The notes beneath the pieces were generated by a model, which did no database searches, was not told where the DNA came from, and saw only the letters and a list, made by a program, of their open reading frames with translations. A DNA stretch of 64,000 bases from Streptomyces sp. NBRC 110028 (lineage in GTDB: Bacteria; Actinomycetota; Actinomycetes; Streptomycetales; Streptomycetaceae): positions 124,001 through 188,000 of the forward strand of contig NZ_BBUZ01000027.1 of the NCBI RefSeq assembly GCF_001417735.1, in the 5' to 3' direction. A program made the position numbers and the translations under genes. Within the stretch, counting starts at the first letter, position 1; the number at the start of each line of letters is the position of its first letter. Shown here in pieces: positions 35,813 to 44,579 of this stretch.

Positions 35813-38686
35813 ATGGCGTCCGCACACCCGCCGGCGGCCGAGGCCATGGACACGGGCGGCGGCGACGCGGTGGTGCGGGCGCTGGGCGCCCTCGGCACCC
35901 CCGTCGACGGCGCCGGACTGCGCAGCCTCCCGCTGGAGGGCCCGCAGGTGCTCTGGCTCGTCGTCGAAGGCGCCCTGGACCTCTTCGCGGTCGACGCCGC
36001 CGAGGAGGGGCAGTGGCACTTCCTCGGCCGCCTGGAGACGGGCGCCGCGCTGCCCGGCCCCGTCGAGGGCCCGCGCCACACCCTGGTGGGGCGGCCCTCG
36101 CAGGACTGCGCGGTGCGCCGCATCCCGCTGCGCGAGCTGTACCGGCCGGAGCGGTACGACGCGTACGGCGCCCCCGAGGACACCGCGTACGACACCGCGT
36201 ACGACACCGCGTACGACAACGTGGCGCCGACACCGCTGGAACACGCCGTGGCGCTCGGCATCAGCCGCAGCCTCGGCGTGCTGTTCCAGGCCCCGCTGGA
36301 CGGGGGAGCGCCACCCGGCGAGGAGGCGGCCGACGAGAACCTGCTGTGGCTCCCGGTGCCGCCCGGCAGCGTGCGCTACGGCGCCGAGTACAGCGCCCAG
36401 GCCGCCGGCGACCTGCTCATCGACGGCGCGCTGTGGCAGCGGATGGTCAACCAGCAGTACCGGCTCGGCACCGCCGTGGACCGCTGGATCGACACCCTGG
36501 AGCGGGCCCACGCGGACCGCACGGCCGCCGGGATCCGGGCCGGTGAGGCCGTCCGCTCACGCGCCGACGAGGCGCTGATCGCGTCCATCGGAGGCCCCCG
36601 GCACTCGGCCGGGGCCGCCGACAGCACCGACGACGCCGTGTACGCCGTCTGCCGGGCCGTGGCGGACGCCGCCGGGATCACCCTCGCCGAACCGCAGAAG
36701 GGCCCCGTCGCCGACGACCGTACGGACCCGGTGGAGCGCATCGCGGCCCACGCGCGCGTCCGCACCCGGGCCGTCCGGCTGGAGGGCCGCTGGTGGCGCG
36801 AGGACGCGGGCCCCCTGGTGGGCTATCGCGCCCTGTCCGGGGCGCCGGTGGCGCTGCTGTGGCGGCGCGGCCGGTACGAGGCCGTCAACCCCGCCTCGGG
36901 CCTGCGGATACGCATCGGCCGCGGCACCGCGGAGGAGTTCGAGCCGCGCGCCGTGATGTTCTACCGGCCGCTGCCCGAGCGGCCGATGACGATGTGGCGG
37001 CTGCTGCGCTTCACCGCCCGGGGCTCCGCCCCGGACCTGCGCGGTCTGTGCGCCGCCGGGCTGGTGACGGTGGCGCTCGGCGCGCTGGTGCCGGTCGCCA
37101 CCGGCCAGGTGCTCGGTACGTTCGTGCCGCGCGCCGAGAAGGACCCGATCGTCCAGATCGCCCTGGCGCTGATCGTCTCCAGTGTCGTCGCCGCGTCCTT
37201 CCTGCTGCTCCAGAACCTGACCCTGCTGCGGCTGGAGGGACGGCTGGAGAGCACGCTGCAGCCCGCCGTCTGGGACCGGCTGCTGCGGCTGCCCACCACG
37301 TTCTTCGCCGAGCGCTCCACCGGCGAACTGGCCAGCGCCGCCATGGGCATCAGCACCATGCGCCGGGTGCTGTCCGGCACCGCCCCGGTGGTCCTCCAGG
37401 CCGGGACCGTCGGCGCGATGAACTTCGCCCTGCTGCTGTTCTTCAGCGTGCGACTCGCGCTCGCCGTGCTGGCCATGCTGCTGGTCATCTGCGGCATCTT
37501 CCTCGCCATGGGCCTGTGGCAGGTGCGCTGGCAGCGGCGGCTGGTGGAGACCGAGAACAAGCTCAACAACCAGGCGTTCCAGACCCTGCGCGGACTGCCC
37601 AAACTGCGGGTCGCCGCGGCCGAGAACTACGCCTACGCGGCCTGGGCCCGCGGCTTCGCCCGCTCCCGCGACCTGCACCAGCGCACCGGGCGCATCAAGA
37701 ACCTCACCCAGGTCCTCGACGCGGTCTATCTTCCGCTGTGCTCGCTCATCGTGTTCCTGCTGCTGGCCGGTCCGGCCCGGGGCAGCATGTCGGCGGGCGG
37801 CTTCCTGACGTTCAACACCTCCGTCACCATGCTGCTGACCTCCGTCACCCAGCTCACCAACTCCCTGGTGTCCGTGGTCGCCGTGCTGCCCATGTTCGAG
37901 GAGGTCAAGCCGATCCTGGACGAGCCGCCCGAGGTGCGCGGCGGCAGCGCGCAGCCCGGCCCCCTCTCCGGTGCCCTCCAGGCCAGGAACCTCACCTTCC
38001 GGTACGGCGCCGACGGCCCGCTGGTCCTCGACGATGTGTCCCTGGAGATCCGGCCCGGCGAGTTCGTGGCCGTCGTCGGCCCCAGCGGCTGCGGCAAGTC
38101 CACGCTGCTGCGGCTCCTCATCGGCTTCGAGCGGCCGGTGTCCGGCAGCGTGCTCTACGACGGCCAGGACCTCGCCGCCCTCGACCAGGCCGCGGTGCGC
38201 CGCCAGTGCGGGGTGGTGCTCCAGAACGCGCAGCCGCTGGGCGGCACCGTCCTCGACTGCATCCGCGGCGCCGAGCCGTTCACCCCCGAGGAGGCCATGG
38301 CGGCCGCCGAACTCGCCGGCCTGGCCGAGGACATCCGCCAGATGCCCATGGGGCTCCACACGATGATCTCCGGCAGCGGCGCCATCTCCGGCGGCCAGCG
38401 CCAGCGCCTGATGATCGCCCAGGCGCTCATCCGCCGGCCGCGCGTCCTGTTCTTCGACGAGGCCACCAGCGCCCTCGACAACGAGACCCAGCGCATCGTC
38501 ATCGACAGCACCCGCCGCCTCAACGCCAGCCGACTGGTGATCGCCCACCGGCTGTCGACCGTCATGGACGCCGACCGTGTGCTCGTCATGGAGGAGGGCC
38601 GGGTCGTCGAACAGGGCGCCCCGGCCGAGCTGATGGCCAGGCCCGGCGGAAAGCTCCACGAGTTGGTGCGGCGCCAGCTGACCTAG
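35813..38686 (+). CDS. second ABC exporter of the NHLM system (peptidase-less; NHLM ABC 2)
   Basis: A 957-aa protein, partner of the C39 exporter. The first 370 or so residues are a cytoplasmic region. Its start resembles a cyclic-nucleotide-binding-like fold (QVLWLVVEGALDLFAVDAAE) and continues with regions found only in NHLM ABC2 proteins. The membrane domain spans about 390-690. The ATPase has Walker A GPSGCGKST, signature ISGGQRQRLMIAQALI and Walker B VLFFDEATSAL, all intact. There is no peptidase domain, as expected. It most likely forms a heterodimer with the first exporter. A DTAY tetrapeptide is repeated at about residue 123. Confidence 0.92.
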   Translation: MASAHPPAAEAMDTGGGDAVVRALGALGTPVDGAGLRSLPLEGPQVLWLVVEGALDLFAVDAAEEGQWHFLGRLETGAALPGPVEGPRHTLVGRPSQDCAVRRIPLRELYRPERYDAYGAPEDTAYDTAYDTAYDNVAPTPLEHAVALGISRSLGVLFQAPLDGGAPPGEEAADENLLWLPVPPGSVRYGAEYSAQAAGDLLIDGALWQRMVNQQYRLGTAVDRWIDTLERAHADRTAAGIRAGEAVRSRADEALIASIGGPRHSAGAADSTDDAVYAVCRAVADAAGITLAEPQKGPVADDRTDPVERIAAHARVRTRAVRLEGRWWREDAGPLVGYRALSGAPVALLWRRGRYEAVNPASGLRIRIGRGTAEEFEPRAVMFYRPLPERPMTMWRLLRFTARGSAPDLRGLCAAGLVTVALGALVPVATGQVLGTFVPRAEKDPIVQIALALIVSSVVAASFLLLQNLTLLRLEGRLESTLQPAVWDRLLRLPTTFFAERSTGELASAAMGISTMRRVLSGTAPVVLQAGTVGAMNFALLLFFSVRLALAVLAMLLVICGIFLAMGLWQVRWQRRLVETENKLNNQAFQTLRGLPKLRVAAAENYAYAAWARGFARSRDLHQRTGRIKNLTQVLDAVYLPLCSLIVFLLLAGPARGSMSAGGFLTFNTSVTMLLTSVTQLTNSLVSVVAVLPMFEEVKPILDEPPEVRGGSAQPGPLSGALQARNLTFRYGADGPLVLDDVSLEIRPGEFVAVVGPSGCGKSTLLRLLIGFERPVSGSVLYDGQDLAALDQAAVRRQCGVVLQNAQPLGGTVLDCIRGAEPFTPEEAMAAAELAGLAEDIRQMPMGLHTMISGSGAISGGQRQRLMIAQALIRRPRVLFFDEATSALDNETQRIVIDSTRRLNASRLVIAHRLSTVMDADRVLVMEEGRVVEQGAPAELMARPGGKLHELVRRQLT
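36179..36214 (+). repeat. three tandem 12-bp repeats in the second exporter gene
   Basis: GACACCGCGTAC occurs three times without mismatch, encoding DTAY three times in the N-terminal cytoplasmic region. The unit is a multiple of three, so copy change keeps the frame. The repeat lies in a flexible loop, not in the ATPase. Confidence 0.85.
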
Positions 38687-38695
38687 GGGTGCCCT

Positions 38696-38806
38696 GTGGT
38701 AGCCGAGCCATTCGTACAGCAGGCCGCTGCCACCACCGACGACGAGGGCGAAGCAGCGCAGATCCGTCACGGCCGCCGGCGGCGGCCTCGGGGGAGTGGA
38801 GGTCAT
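38696..38806 (-). pseudogene. short N-terminal fragment, possibly of a sensor kinase
   Basis: The ATG at 38806 opens a frame reading PAAVTDLRCFALVVGGGSGL followed by LYEWLGYHRAP, then the reading continues antisense into the exporter gene. The apparent first helix and the LuxR-regulator remnant just to the right suggest the lost partner of a two-component pair. I do not recognise the family firmly. It may be a chance frame. Confidence 0.3.
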
Positions 38807-38946
38807 GGCCCGACCGTAGGCGGGCGCCGAAGGGCGCGGGATCGGGCCGAGGTCGGCCGGGCGGTGACCGAAGTCGGCGGTGAGCCGCCCCGGGTCGTAC
38901 GTGAGTATCCGGCCGGCGCACGGCGGGCCGCTCGCGGGCCGGGCCC

Positions 38947-39301
38947 GCGTACATGGCCGGGATACGCGCCGTATCCACCGCACCCGCCGGGACCGGGCCG
39001 CCGAACAGGTGGCCCGGGGACCCGGTGCTCGCACCCGCCGTCACCCGCCGCCTCGTCGAGCAGGTGACGGGTGGCGGCGGGCAGGAGGAGCGGGCGGCCA
39101 CCGCCCGGGCCCGGCCGGCGCTCCCGGGCGACCGGGAGCGGGACGTGGCCCGGTCGGACGGGGCCGCTCCAACGCGGAGATCGCACGCGAACTGCGTCTC
39201 GCGCTGCCGACGGTGAAAGCGCACGTGTCGCGGATCCTGACCCGGCTGGGCCCCAACAACCGCGTCCAGATCGCGCTGCTCGTCCACGACGCCGGGGACT
39301 G
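38947..39301 (+). pseudogene. LuxR/NarL response regulator remnant (linker and HTH)
   Basis: One frame reads PVLAPAVTRRLVEQV, the usual linker between receiver and HTH, and ERDVARS at the HTH start. Another frame continues GRGRSNAEIARELRLALPTV and KAHVSRILTRLGPNNRVQIA to a stop at 39299-39301. The receiver domain is missing and at least one frameshift lies near 39155. It is a second LuxR tail in the window besides the one at 1468. The rest of the gene may have been removed when the exporter cassette landed or shifted. Confidence 0.65.
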
Positions 39302-39319
39302 AACCCCACGACGGCCCGG

Positions 39320-40135
39320 CTACGGCTTGCGGGCGACCGCCCCGTACATGGCGATGTCCTCGTCCTTGATGCCCTCGGTGCTCCTGGCGTCCGGATGCCA
39401 CTTGTGCACCTGGGCGACACCGGGCTCGACCAGTTCGAGCCCGTCGAAGAACCGCGCGGCCTCGGCCTCGGTACGCAGCCGCATGGGCATGTCGCGCGCC
39501 GCGTACTCGCGGGCGACGCGGCCCACCTCCTCGGGGGCGAAGTCCGCGGTGCCGACGGACATCGCCAGATAGCTGCCCGACGGCAGCGGTTCCAGAAGCC
39601 GGTTGACGATCCCGTAGGCGTCGTCCTCGTCGAGGACGAAGTGCACGATGGCGATGACCGTCAGGGCGACCGGCTTGCCGAGGTCGAGGGTGTCGCGCAG
39701 CTCCGGCGCGCCCAGGATGGCGGCGGGGTCGCGCATGTCCGCCTCGACGTAGGTGGTCTTCCCCTCGGGCGTGCTGGACAGCAGGCCCTGGGACAGGGTG
39801 AGGACGATCGGGTCGTTGTCCACGTACACGACCCGGGAGTCCGGGGCGACCGCCTGGGCTATCTCGTGGAGGTTGGGGGAGGTGGGGATGCCGGTCCCGA
39901 TGTCGAGGAACTGCCGGACGCCCGCCTCCTCCGCCAGATAGCGCACGGCCCGGTTCATGAAGTCGCGGTTGGCCCGCATGTGGATCGGCAGGGCGGGCCA
40001 CTCCCGTGCCATGGCGTCGCCCGCCTCCTTGTCGGCGGGGTAGTAGTCCTTGCCACCGATGATGTAGTCGTAGATCCGCGCAGAATGTGCGCTCTCGGTG
40101 TCAATCCGTTCGGCCGGCCATCCGTTGTCGCGCAA
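39320..40135 (-). CDS. SAM-dependent methyltransferase-like protein (PF04672 family)
   Basis: A 271-aa protein of the actinobacterial family once called DUF574. Family marks are SARIYDYIIGGKDYYPADKE near the start, VRQFLDIGTGIPTSPNLHEI (the SAM-binding GTG loop) and VVYVDNDPIVL. The C-terminus DIAMYGAVARKP is typical. Members are assumed to be methyltransferases, but substrates are unknown. It lies next to an HTH regulator of the Scr1 type, a frequent pairing in Streptomyces. A paralogue is at 49665. Confidence 0.9.
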   Translation of the reverse strand: MRDNGWPAERIDTESAHSARIYDYIIGGKDYYPADKEAGDAMAREWPALPIHMRANRDFMNRAVRYLAEEAGVRQFLDIGTGIPTSPNLHEIAQAVAPDSRVVYVDNDPIVLTLSQGLLSSTPEGKTTYVEADMRDPAAILGAPELRDTLDLGKPVALTVIAIVHFVLDEDDAYGIVNRLLEPLPSGSYLAMSVGTADFAPEEVGRVAREYAARDMPMRLRTEAEAARFFDGLELVEPGVAQVHKWHPDARSTEGIKDEDIAMYGAVARKP

Positions 40136-40180
40136 CGCCCGCCCCTCCCATCGAAACGTCGGTCACATGTCCAGGGCCCG

Positions 40181-41056
40181 TCACAGCTCCTCGCGGATCT
40201 CACTGAGCAGGGCCTCGGTCTTCTGCGCGGGCGCCGACTGGGCGCTCACCCGGTCCAGAGCCTCGCGGTACACCACCACGTCGTCCGCCTTGTCCAGGTA
40301 GACCGCCCCGATGAGCCCGCCCAGGTAGACGATGTCAGGCAACTCGGCGGCCTGGAACCGGAAGATGTGGAACGCGCCGGCCGGCATCGCCGGATGCGGT
40401 CCGTTGCTGAACGGCATGATCTGCAGGGTCACATGCGGCAGCGCGTTCACCGCGATCAGATGGTCGATCTGGGCGCGCATCACGGCCGCGCCGCCGACCG
40501 GCCAGCGCAGCACGGTCTCGTCCATCACCACCCACAGCCGGGGCGGGGACTCACGGGACAGCAGCTCCTGGCGCCGCATGCGCAGGGCGATCCTGCGCTC
40601 GGTGGCGCCGGCGGGGACGTGCGGATTGCCCGAGGCCAGCAGGGCGCGGGCGTAGTCCTCGGTCTGCAGCAGGCCATGGACGAACTGCGGCTCGTACGCG
40701 CGGATCTGCAGCGCCGCCTGCTCCAGGCTCAGATACGCGGCGAACCAGTCCGGCATCACATCGCGGTAGACGTGCCACCAGCCGCGCTTGTTGGCCTCGC
40801 GGACCGACTTCAGAAAGGTGTCGATCTCGCGCTGGTCCGTGACGCCGTACGTCTGGAGCAGCTTCTCGACGTCCGCGAGCCGCAGCCGGGCCACCTTCGC
40901 GGCTTCCATCCTGCGGATCGTCGAGTGGCTGACGCCGATCGCCGCGCCCGCCTCGTCGTAGCTGAGCCCGGACCGGGTCCGCAGCTCCTCGAGCTGCTTG
41001 CCGAGGATCATGCGGAGGACGGAGGGAGCGCCGCCCCATGCGGATTCCGCCGCCAC
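40181..41056 (-). CDS. Scr1/DUF5753-type helix-turn-helix regulator
   Basis: About 291 aa. The GTG at 41056 is chosen for the GGAGG 6 bp upstream; an ATG nine codons earlier is possible. The XRE-type HTH is ILGKQLEELRTRSGLSYDEA plus IGVSHSTIRRME (about 17-55). The rest is the DUF5753/Scr1 domain with VMPDWFAAYLSLEQAALQIR, YEPQFVHGLLQTEDYARALL and the C-terminal VYLDKADDVVVYREALDRVS. These proteins regulate development and antibiotic production in Streptomyces, often with a small DUF397 partner. No such partner is seen here. An A/T-rich repeat cluster lies just upstream. Confidence 0.92.
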   Translation of the reverse strand: MAAESAWGGAPSVLRMILGKQLEELRTRSGLSYDEAGAAIGVSHSTIRRMEAAKVARLRLADVEKLLQTYGVTDQREIDTFLKSVREANKRGWWHVYRDVMPDWFAAYLSLEQAALQIRAYEPQFVHGLLQTEDYARALLASGNPHVPAGATERRIALRMRRQELLSRESPPRLWVVMDETVLRWPVGGAAVMRAQIDHLIAVNALPHVTLQIMPFSNGPHPAMPAGAFHIFRFQAAELPDIVYLGGLIGAVYLDKADDVVVYREALDRVSAQSAPAQKTEALLSEIREEL

Positions 41057-41133
41057 TCCCTGCCTCCTCACGCCGTGTTCCACGGCCGCAGTCTGTCACG
41101 ATCACCCATCGTCGCCGCATCTGCATCCAACGA

Positions 41134-41161
41134 CTTGCAAATTTCAAGTTACCTCTTGCAA
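41134..41161. promoter_or_regulatory. A/T-rich repeat cluster upstream of the Scr1-type gene
   Basis: CTTGCAA occurs at 41134-41140 and 41155-41161, exactly 21 bp (two helical turns) apart. Between them TTTCAAG makes an imperfect palindrome with the first copy. The stretch is far richer in A/T than its surroundings and lies in the divergent promoter region of the HTH gene and the small gene at 41373. It is a good autoregulation site candidate. Confidence 0.45.
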
Positions 41162-41372
41162 CTCGTTCATGGCAGATGACACAGTGGACAAGCCGTCACC
41201 GACTGTGTGACTCCGCGGGAGTTGACCCGCGGTGCCGGGGGAAACGTCGGACGGGTCGGACCGATTCGAGCCCCGGCGACGGCGGAACGTTCGCGTGTGT
41301 ACGTCGGTAGGCACCGGGCAGTGCAGGACCGGCGCTGCCCACAGTGCGCAGGCAGACGAAAGGCGACCGATC

Positions 41373-41843
41373 GTGGTTCCCCCCACCCTCCCCCTGCCTT
41401 CGGCCCACATGCCGCGGAAGAAGTCCGCGCATTCCACGAGCGGCCCGCCGGGGCTTCCGCGCGGCGCGCGCCGTGGACGGCTGGCCCTCCCCGCCGACCT
41501 GTCCGCCGGGCTGGGCTACGACGCGGTCGGGATGTCCGCGGAGCACGGGAAGCGGGTCATGGACCGGCTGCCCCGCATCGGCTGCGTCTTCGCCTGCGAC
41601 GAGTACTGGTGGTGGATCGTGCCCGCCGGATCGCACATCGGGCTGGTGTGGCCGAGCGTCACCAGCTATTCGGTCGGGGCGTACGTGGGCCCGCCGAGCG
41701 GTCCGCGCACCGCCAGGACGTCCCGTAACCTCCGCCTCGTGCACCGGCCGGAGGGCGGCTCGCCGTACACGCCCCCCATTCCCCTCTACTTCCTGGCCTG
41801 CCACATCGCCGGTGTCATGCCGCGCTGGTCGGTCGCCGAGTAG
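41373..41843 (+). CDS. conserved hypothetical protein (156 aa) divergent from the HTH gene
   Basis: GTG at 41373, with AAAGGCGA upstream. There is no signal peptide or helix long enough to cross a membrane. A conserved-looking core reads VMDRLPRIGCVFACDEYWWW, IVPAGSHIGLVWPS and YTPPIPLYFLACHIAG. I recognise it as a recurring actinobacterial hypothetical protein that often sits beside regulators, but with no known function. Frame and codon use are good. It is convergent with the binding-protein gene at 41863. Confidence 0.65.
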   Translation: MVPPTLPLPSAHMPRKKSAHSTSGPPGLPRGARRGRLALPADLSAGLGYDAVGMSAEHGKRVMDRLPRIGCVFACDEYWWWIVPAGSHIGLVWPSVTSYSVGAYVGPPSGPRTARTSRNLRLVHRPEGGSPYTPPIPLYFLACHIAGVMPRWSVAE

Positions 41844-41862
41844 CGGCCCGTGGCTCCGGCGG

Positions 41863-43221
41863 TCAGCGGGAGCGGTAGTGCGCCACCGCGTCCTGGGCGA
41901 GCTTCTGCGAGATCCGCAGGGCCGTGCGCACCGACTTCTCGCCGGCGATGGCCGCGCTGATCTGCGCGGAGACCTTGTTCCCCAGGTCGGCGAACTGCGG
42001 GATGCCGACGAACGAGATGCCCTGGTAGGGGCGCGGGCCGACGCCCGGGTTCCTGGGGTCGGCGGAGTCCTTCACCGCCGCGTACTCCTGCCGGTACCAG
42101 GCGGCGGCCGCCTTCTGATAGTTGGGGTTGGTGTAGAGCGACTTCCGGCTGCCGGCGGGGGCCTCGTTCCAGCCGAGGGTGTTGCCGATCTGCGCCTGGT
42201 ACTGCTTCGAGGAGGCCCAGGAGATGAACTTCCAGGCGGCGTCCTTCTTCTTGGAGGCGGTCTCGACACCCCAGGCCCAGGTCCACAGCCACCCCGCCCT
42301 GCGGGTGAGTTCGTGCGGGGCGGGGGCGTAGCCGACCTTGCCCTTGACCGTGGAGCCGTCGGCCTCGATCGACGTGGCCAGCGAGCTGGCGTCGTACATC
42401 ATGGCGCATTTGCCCTGGGAGAAGTCGGCGAGGATTTCCAGGACGCCGCTGCGCGCGGCGCCGGGCTCGCCGTACTTGCGGACCAGGCCGACGTAGAACT
42501 GGATCGCCTTGGTGAACTCCGGTGAGGTGAGCCGGGCGTTCCACTGCATGTCGTACCAGGAGCCGCCGAAGGTGTTGACCACGGTGTTGATGGGGGCGAG
42601 ATTCTGGCCCCAGCCGGGCAGTCCGCGCAGGCAGATGCCGCTCGCGCCGTCGGTGCCGTCGATCTTGGCCGCGAGCGAGGCGACCTGCCTCCAGGTCGGA
42701 TCGCGCGGCATGGCCAGCCCGCTCTTGCGGAAGAGGTCCTTGCGGTACATCAGGAAGGAGCCCTCACCGTAGAAGGGCTCGGCGTAGATCTTGCCGTCGG
42801 CGCCGGTCACGGCCGTGAGCAGGCTGGGGAAGATGTCCTTCTGGTCGAAGCTCTTGTCGGCCTTCTCGTAGGAATCCAGCGGGGCGAGCCAGTGGTTCCT
42901 GGAGTAGGTCGGCACCTCGTACGCGCTCACGCTCGCCACGTCGTACTTCGCGTCCTGCCGCGCGAACTCCTGGTTCATCCTGTTCCGCGCCTCGTTCTCC
43001 GGAAGCAGCGTGTAGTCGACGGTGATGCCGGTCCGCGAGGTGAAGTACTTCTTCGTGTACTGCTTCAGGGTCACCATCTGGGGATTCTTGGTGGCGAGCA
43101 CGTGGATGGTCTGCTTTCCGCCGCCGGAGGACCGCACGCCGGTGCCCTGGCAGCCGGAGATCGCCAGAGCCGCGGCGAGCGTGGTCGCGGTGGCCGCGCG
43201 GGTGAGGAGAAGACGTTTCAT
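41863..43221 (-). CDS. orphan extracellular sugar-binding lipoprotein
   Basis: A 452-aa family-1 solute-binding protein. The Sec signal and lipobox ISGC place the lipidated Cys at residue 24. Motifs: TIHVLATKNPQMVTLKQYTK, DVASVSAYEVPTYSRNHWLA, KIYAEPFYGEGSFLMYRKDL and WLWTWAWGVETASKKKDAAW. This resembles binding proteins for polyols or oligosaccharides. No matching MalF/MalG-type permease genes adjoin it; the permease to the left is of a different (ribose/xylose) class. It may use permeases encoded elsewhere. Confidence 0.88.
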   Translation of the reverse strand: MKRLLLTRAATATTLAAALAISGCQGTGVRSSGGGKQTIHVLATKNPQMVTLKQYTKKYFTSRTGITVDYTLLPENEARNRMNQEFARQDAKYDVASVSAYEVPTYSRNHWLAPLDSYEKADKSFDQKDIFPSLLTAVTGADGKIYAEPFYGEGSFLMYRKDLFRKSGLAMPRDPTWRQVASLAAKIDGTDGASGICLRGLPGWGQNLAPINTVVNTFGGSWYDMQWNARLTSPEFTKAIQFYVGLVRKYGEPGAARSGVLEILADFSQGKCAMMYDASSLATSIEADGSTVKGKVGYAPAPHELTRRAGWLWTWAWGVETASKKKDAAWKFISWASSKQYQAQIGNTLGWNEAPAGSRKSLYTNPNYQKAAAAWYRQEYAAVKDSADPRNPGVGPRPYQGISFVGIPQFADLGNKVSAQISAAIAGEKSVRTALRISQKLAQDAVAHYRSR

Positions 43222-43343
43222 CGCACTCCGATGGTCACGGTGAGCGCATCGGATCCTTCCAGAACACCCGACAGGATGTCCGCCTTGTCCGAGAATGGGA
43301 AGCTCATGTGCAGCATAGCGTCACGCCCGGACCGTGACGAACG

Positions 43344-44579
43344 TCAGGTGGGGCCGCGCGTCCGCGCGGACCGGGTGAGCGAGTCCACGACCACGGCGGC
43401 CAGCAGCACCCCGCCGGTGACCATGAACTGCACGGCGTCCTGGATGCCCAGCAGCGCCATGCCCGAGGCGATCGACTGGATGACCAGCGCGCCGAGCAGC
43501 GCCGACCAGGCCGAGCCGCGCCCGCCGAACATGCTCGTACCGCCGATGACCGCCGCGGCGACCGCATTGATCAGCAGCATGCCGGACCCCGCCGCGCGAG
43601 CCGTCGTCGGGCTCGCCGAGGTCAGCCCCGAGGCCACGAACAGGCCACCGACCGCCGCCAGCGTTCCCGACACCATGAACATCGCGATCCGCACCCGCAC
43701 CACGTCCACCCCGGCCCGGCGGGCCGCCTCCACACCGCCGCCCACCGCGAACACCTTCCGCCCGAAGCGGGTGCGGCGCAGCACCAGATCCGAGCCGAGG
43801 ACCACGCCCAGGAAGATCAGCAGGGCGAGCGGCACGCCCTGGAACAGGTTGAGCACCTGGGCGGTGGCGAACGTGAGCACCGCCAGGACGCCCGTGCGCA
43901 CCCCGATCTCGGCCATCGGCCGGTACGGCATCCCGGCGGCCCTGCGCCGCCGCCGGGTCCGCCGCGCGGCCAGGAAGTATCCGGCGGTGCCGACCGCGGC
44001 CAGACCGTAGGCGATGATGCCGTCACTGAAATAGAGGCTGGTCAGCGCGGCGACCAGACCGCTCTCATCGATGTTGATCGTGCCGCTCGCGCCCAGCAGG
44101 TAGAGGGTCAGCCCGTTCCAGGCCAGCAGCCCCGCGAGGGTCACCACGAACGCGGGCACCCCCACCCGGGCGAAGAAGAACCCGTGCACGGCGCCCACGG
44201 CCGTCCCCGCGACCACCGCCACGACGACGGCGAGCCATTCCGGCATGCCGAGGTCCACGTTCAGCACGGCGAACGCGGCCCCCGCCAGCCCGCTGACCGA
44301 GCCCACCGACAGGTCGATCTCGCCGATCAGCAGCACGAACACGATGCCCACCGCGACCAGTCCGGTGGCGGCGATGTCCACGCTGAGGCCGGACAGATTG
44401 CGCGGCGAGAGGAAGTTGTCGTTCAGGCCCTGGAAGACGAGCCAGATCACGACGAGCCCGAGGACCACCAGCAGCGGGCCGCGCTCACCGACCCGCAGCC
44501 CGCGCCGGGCGGCCTCGCCGCCGCGCAGCCGGTGCCGCACCGCGTCCGCGTACCCCCGGATGTTCTGTCCTACGGCCAT
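43344..44579 (-). CDS. ribose/xylose-type sugar ABC permease
   Basis: A 411-aa permease of the branched-chain/ribose (BPD_transp_2) class, with about ten hydrophobic segments and no EAA loop of the MalF kind. The first is GPLLVVLGLVVIWLVFQGLN. Key parts are VLLIGEIDLSVGSVSGLAGA (the conserved IDLS turn) and FGRKVFAVGGGVEAARRAGV (the N-I-A-R-like loop contacting the ATPase). VIGGTSMFGGRGSAWSALLG is near the C-terminus. It starts inside the ATPase gene (10-bp overlap), so it is the last gene of a coupled operon. The XylH-like length suggests a pentose, but the substrate is not proven. Confidence 0.9.
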   Translation of the reverse strand: MAVGQNIRGYADAVRHRLRGGEAARRGLRVGERGPLLVVLGLVVIWLVFQGLNDNFLSPRNLSGLSVDIAATGLVAVGIVFVLLIGEIDLSVGSVSGLAGAAFAVLNVDLGMPEWLAVVVAVVAGTAVGAVHGFFFARVGVPAFVVTLAGLLAWNGLTLYLLGASGTINIDESGLVAALTSLYFSDGIIAYGLAAVGTAGYFLAARRTRRRRRAAGMPYRPMAEIGVRTGVLAVLTFATAQVLNLFQGVPLALLIFLGVVLGSDLVLRRTRFGRKVFAVGGGVEAARRAGVDVVRVRIAMFMVSGTLAAVGGLFVASGLTSASPTTARAAGSGMLLINAVAAAVIGGTSMFGGRGSAWSALLGALVIQSIASGMALLGIQDAVQFMVTGGVLLAAVVVDSLTRSARTRGPT

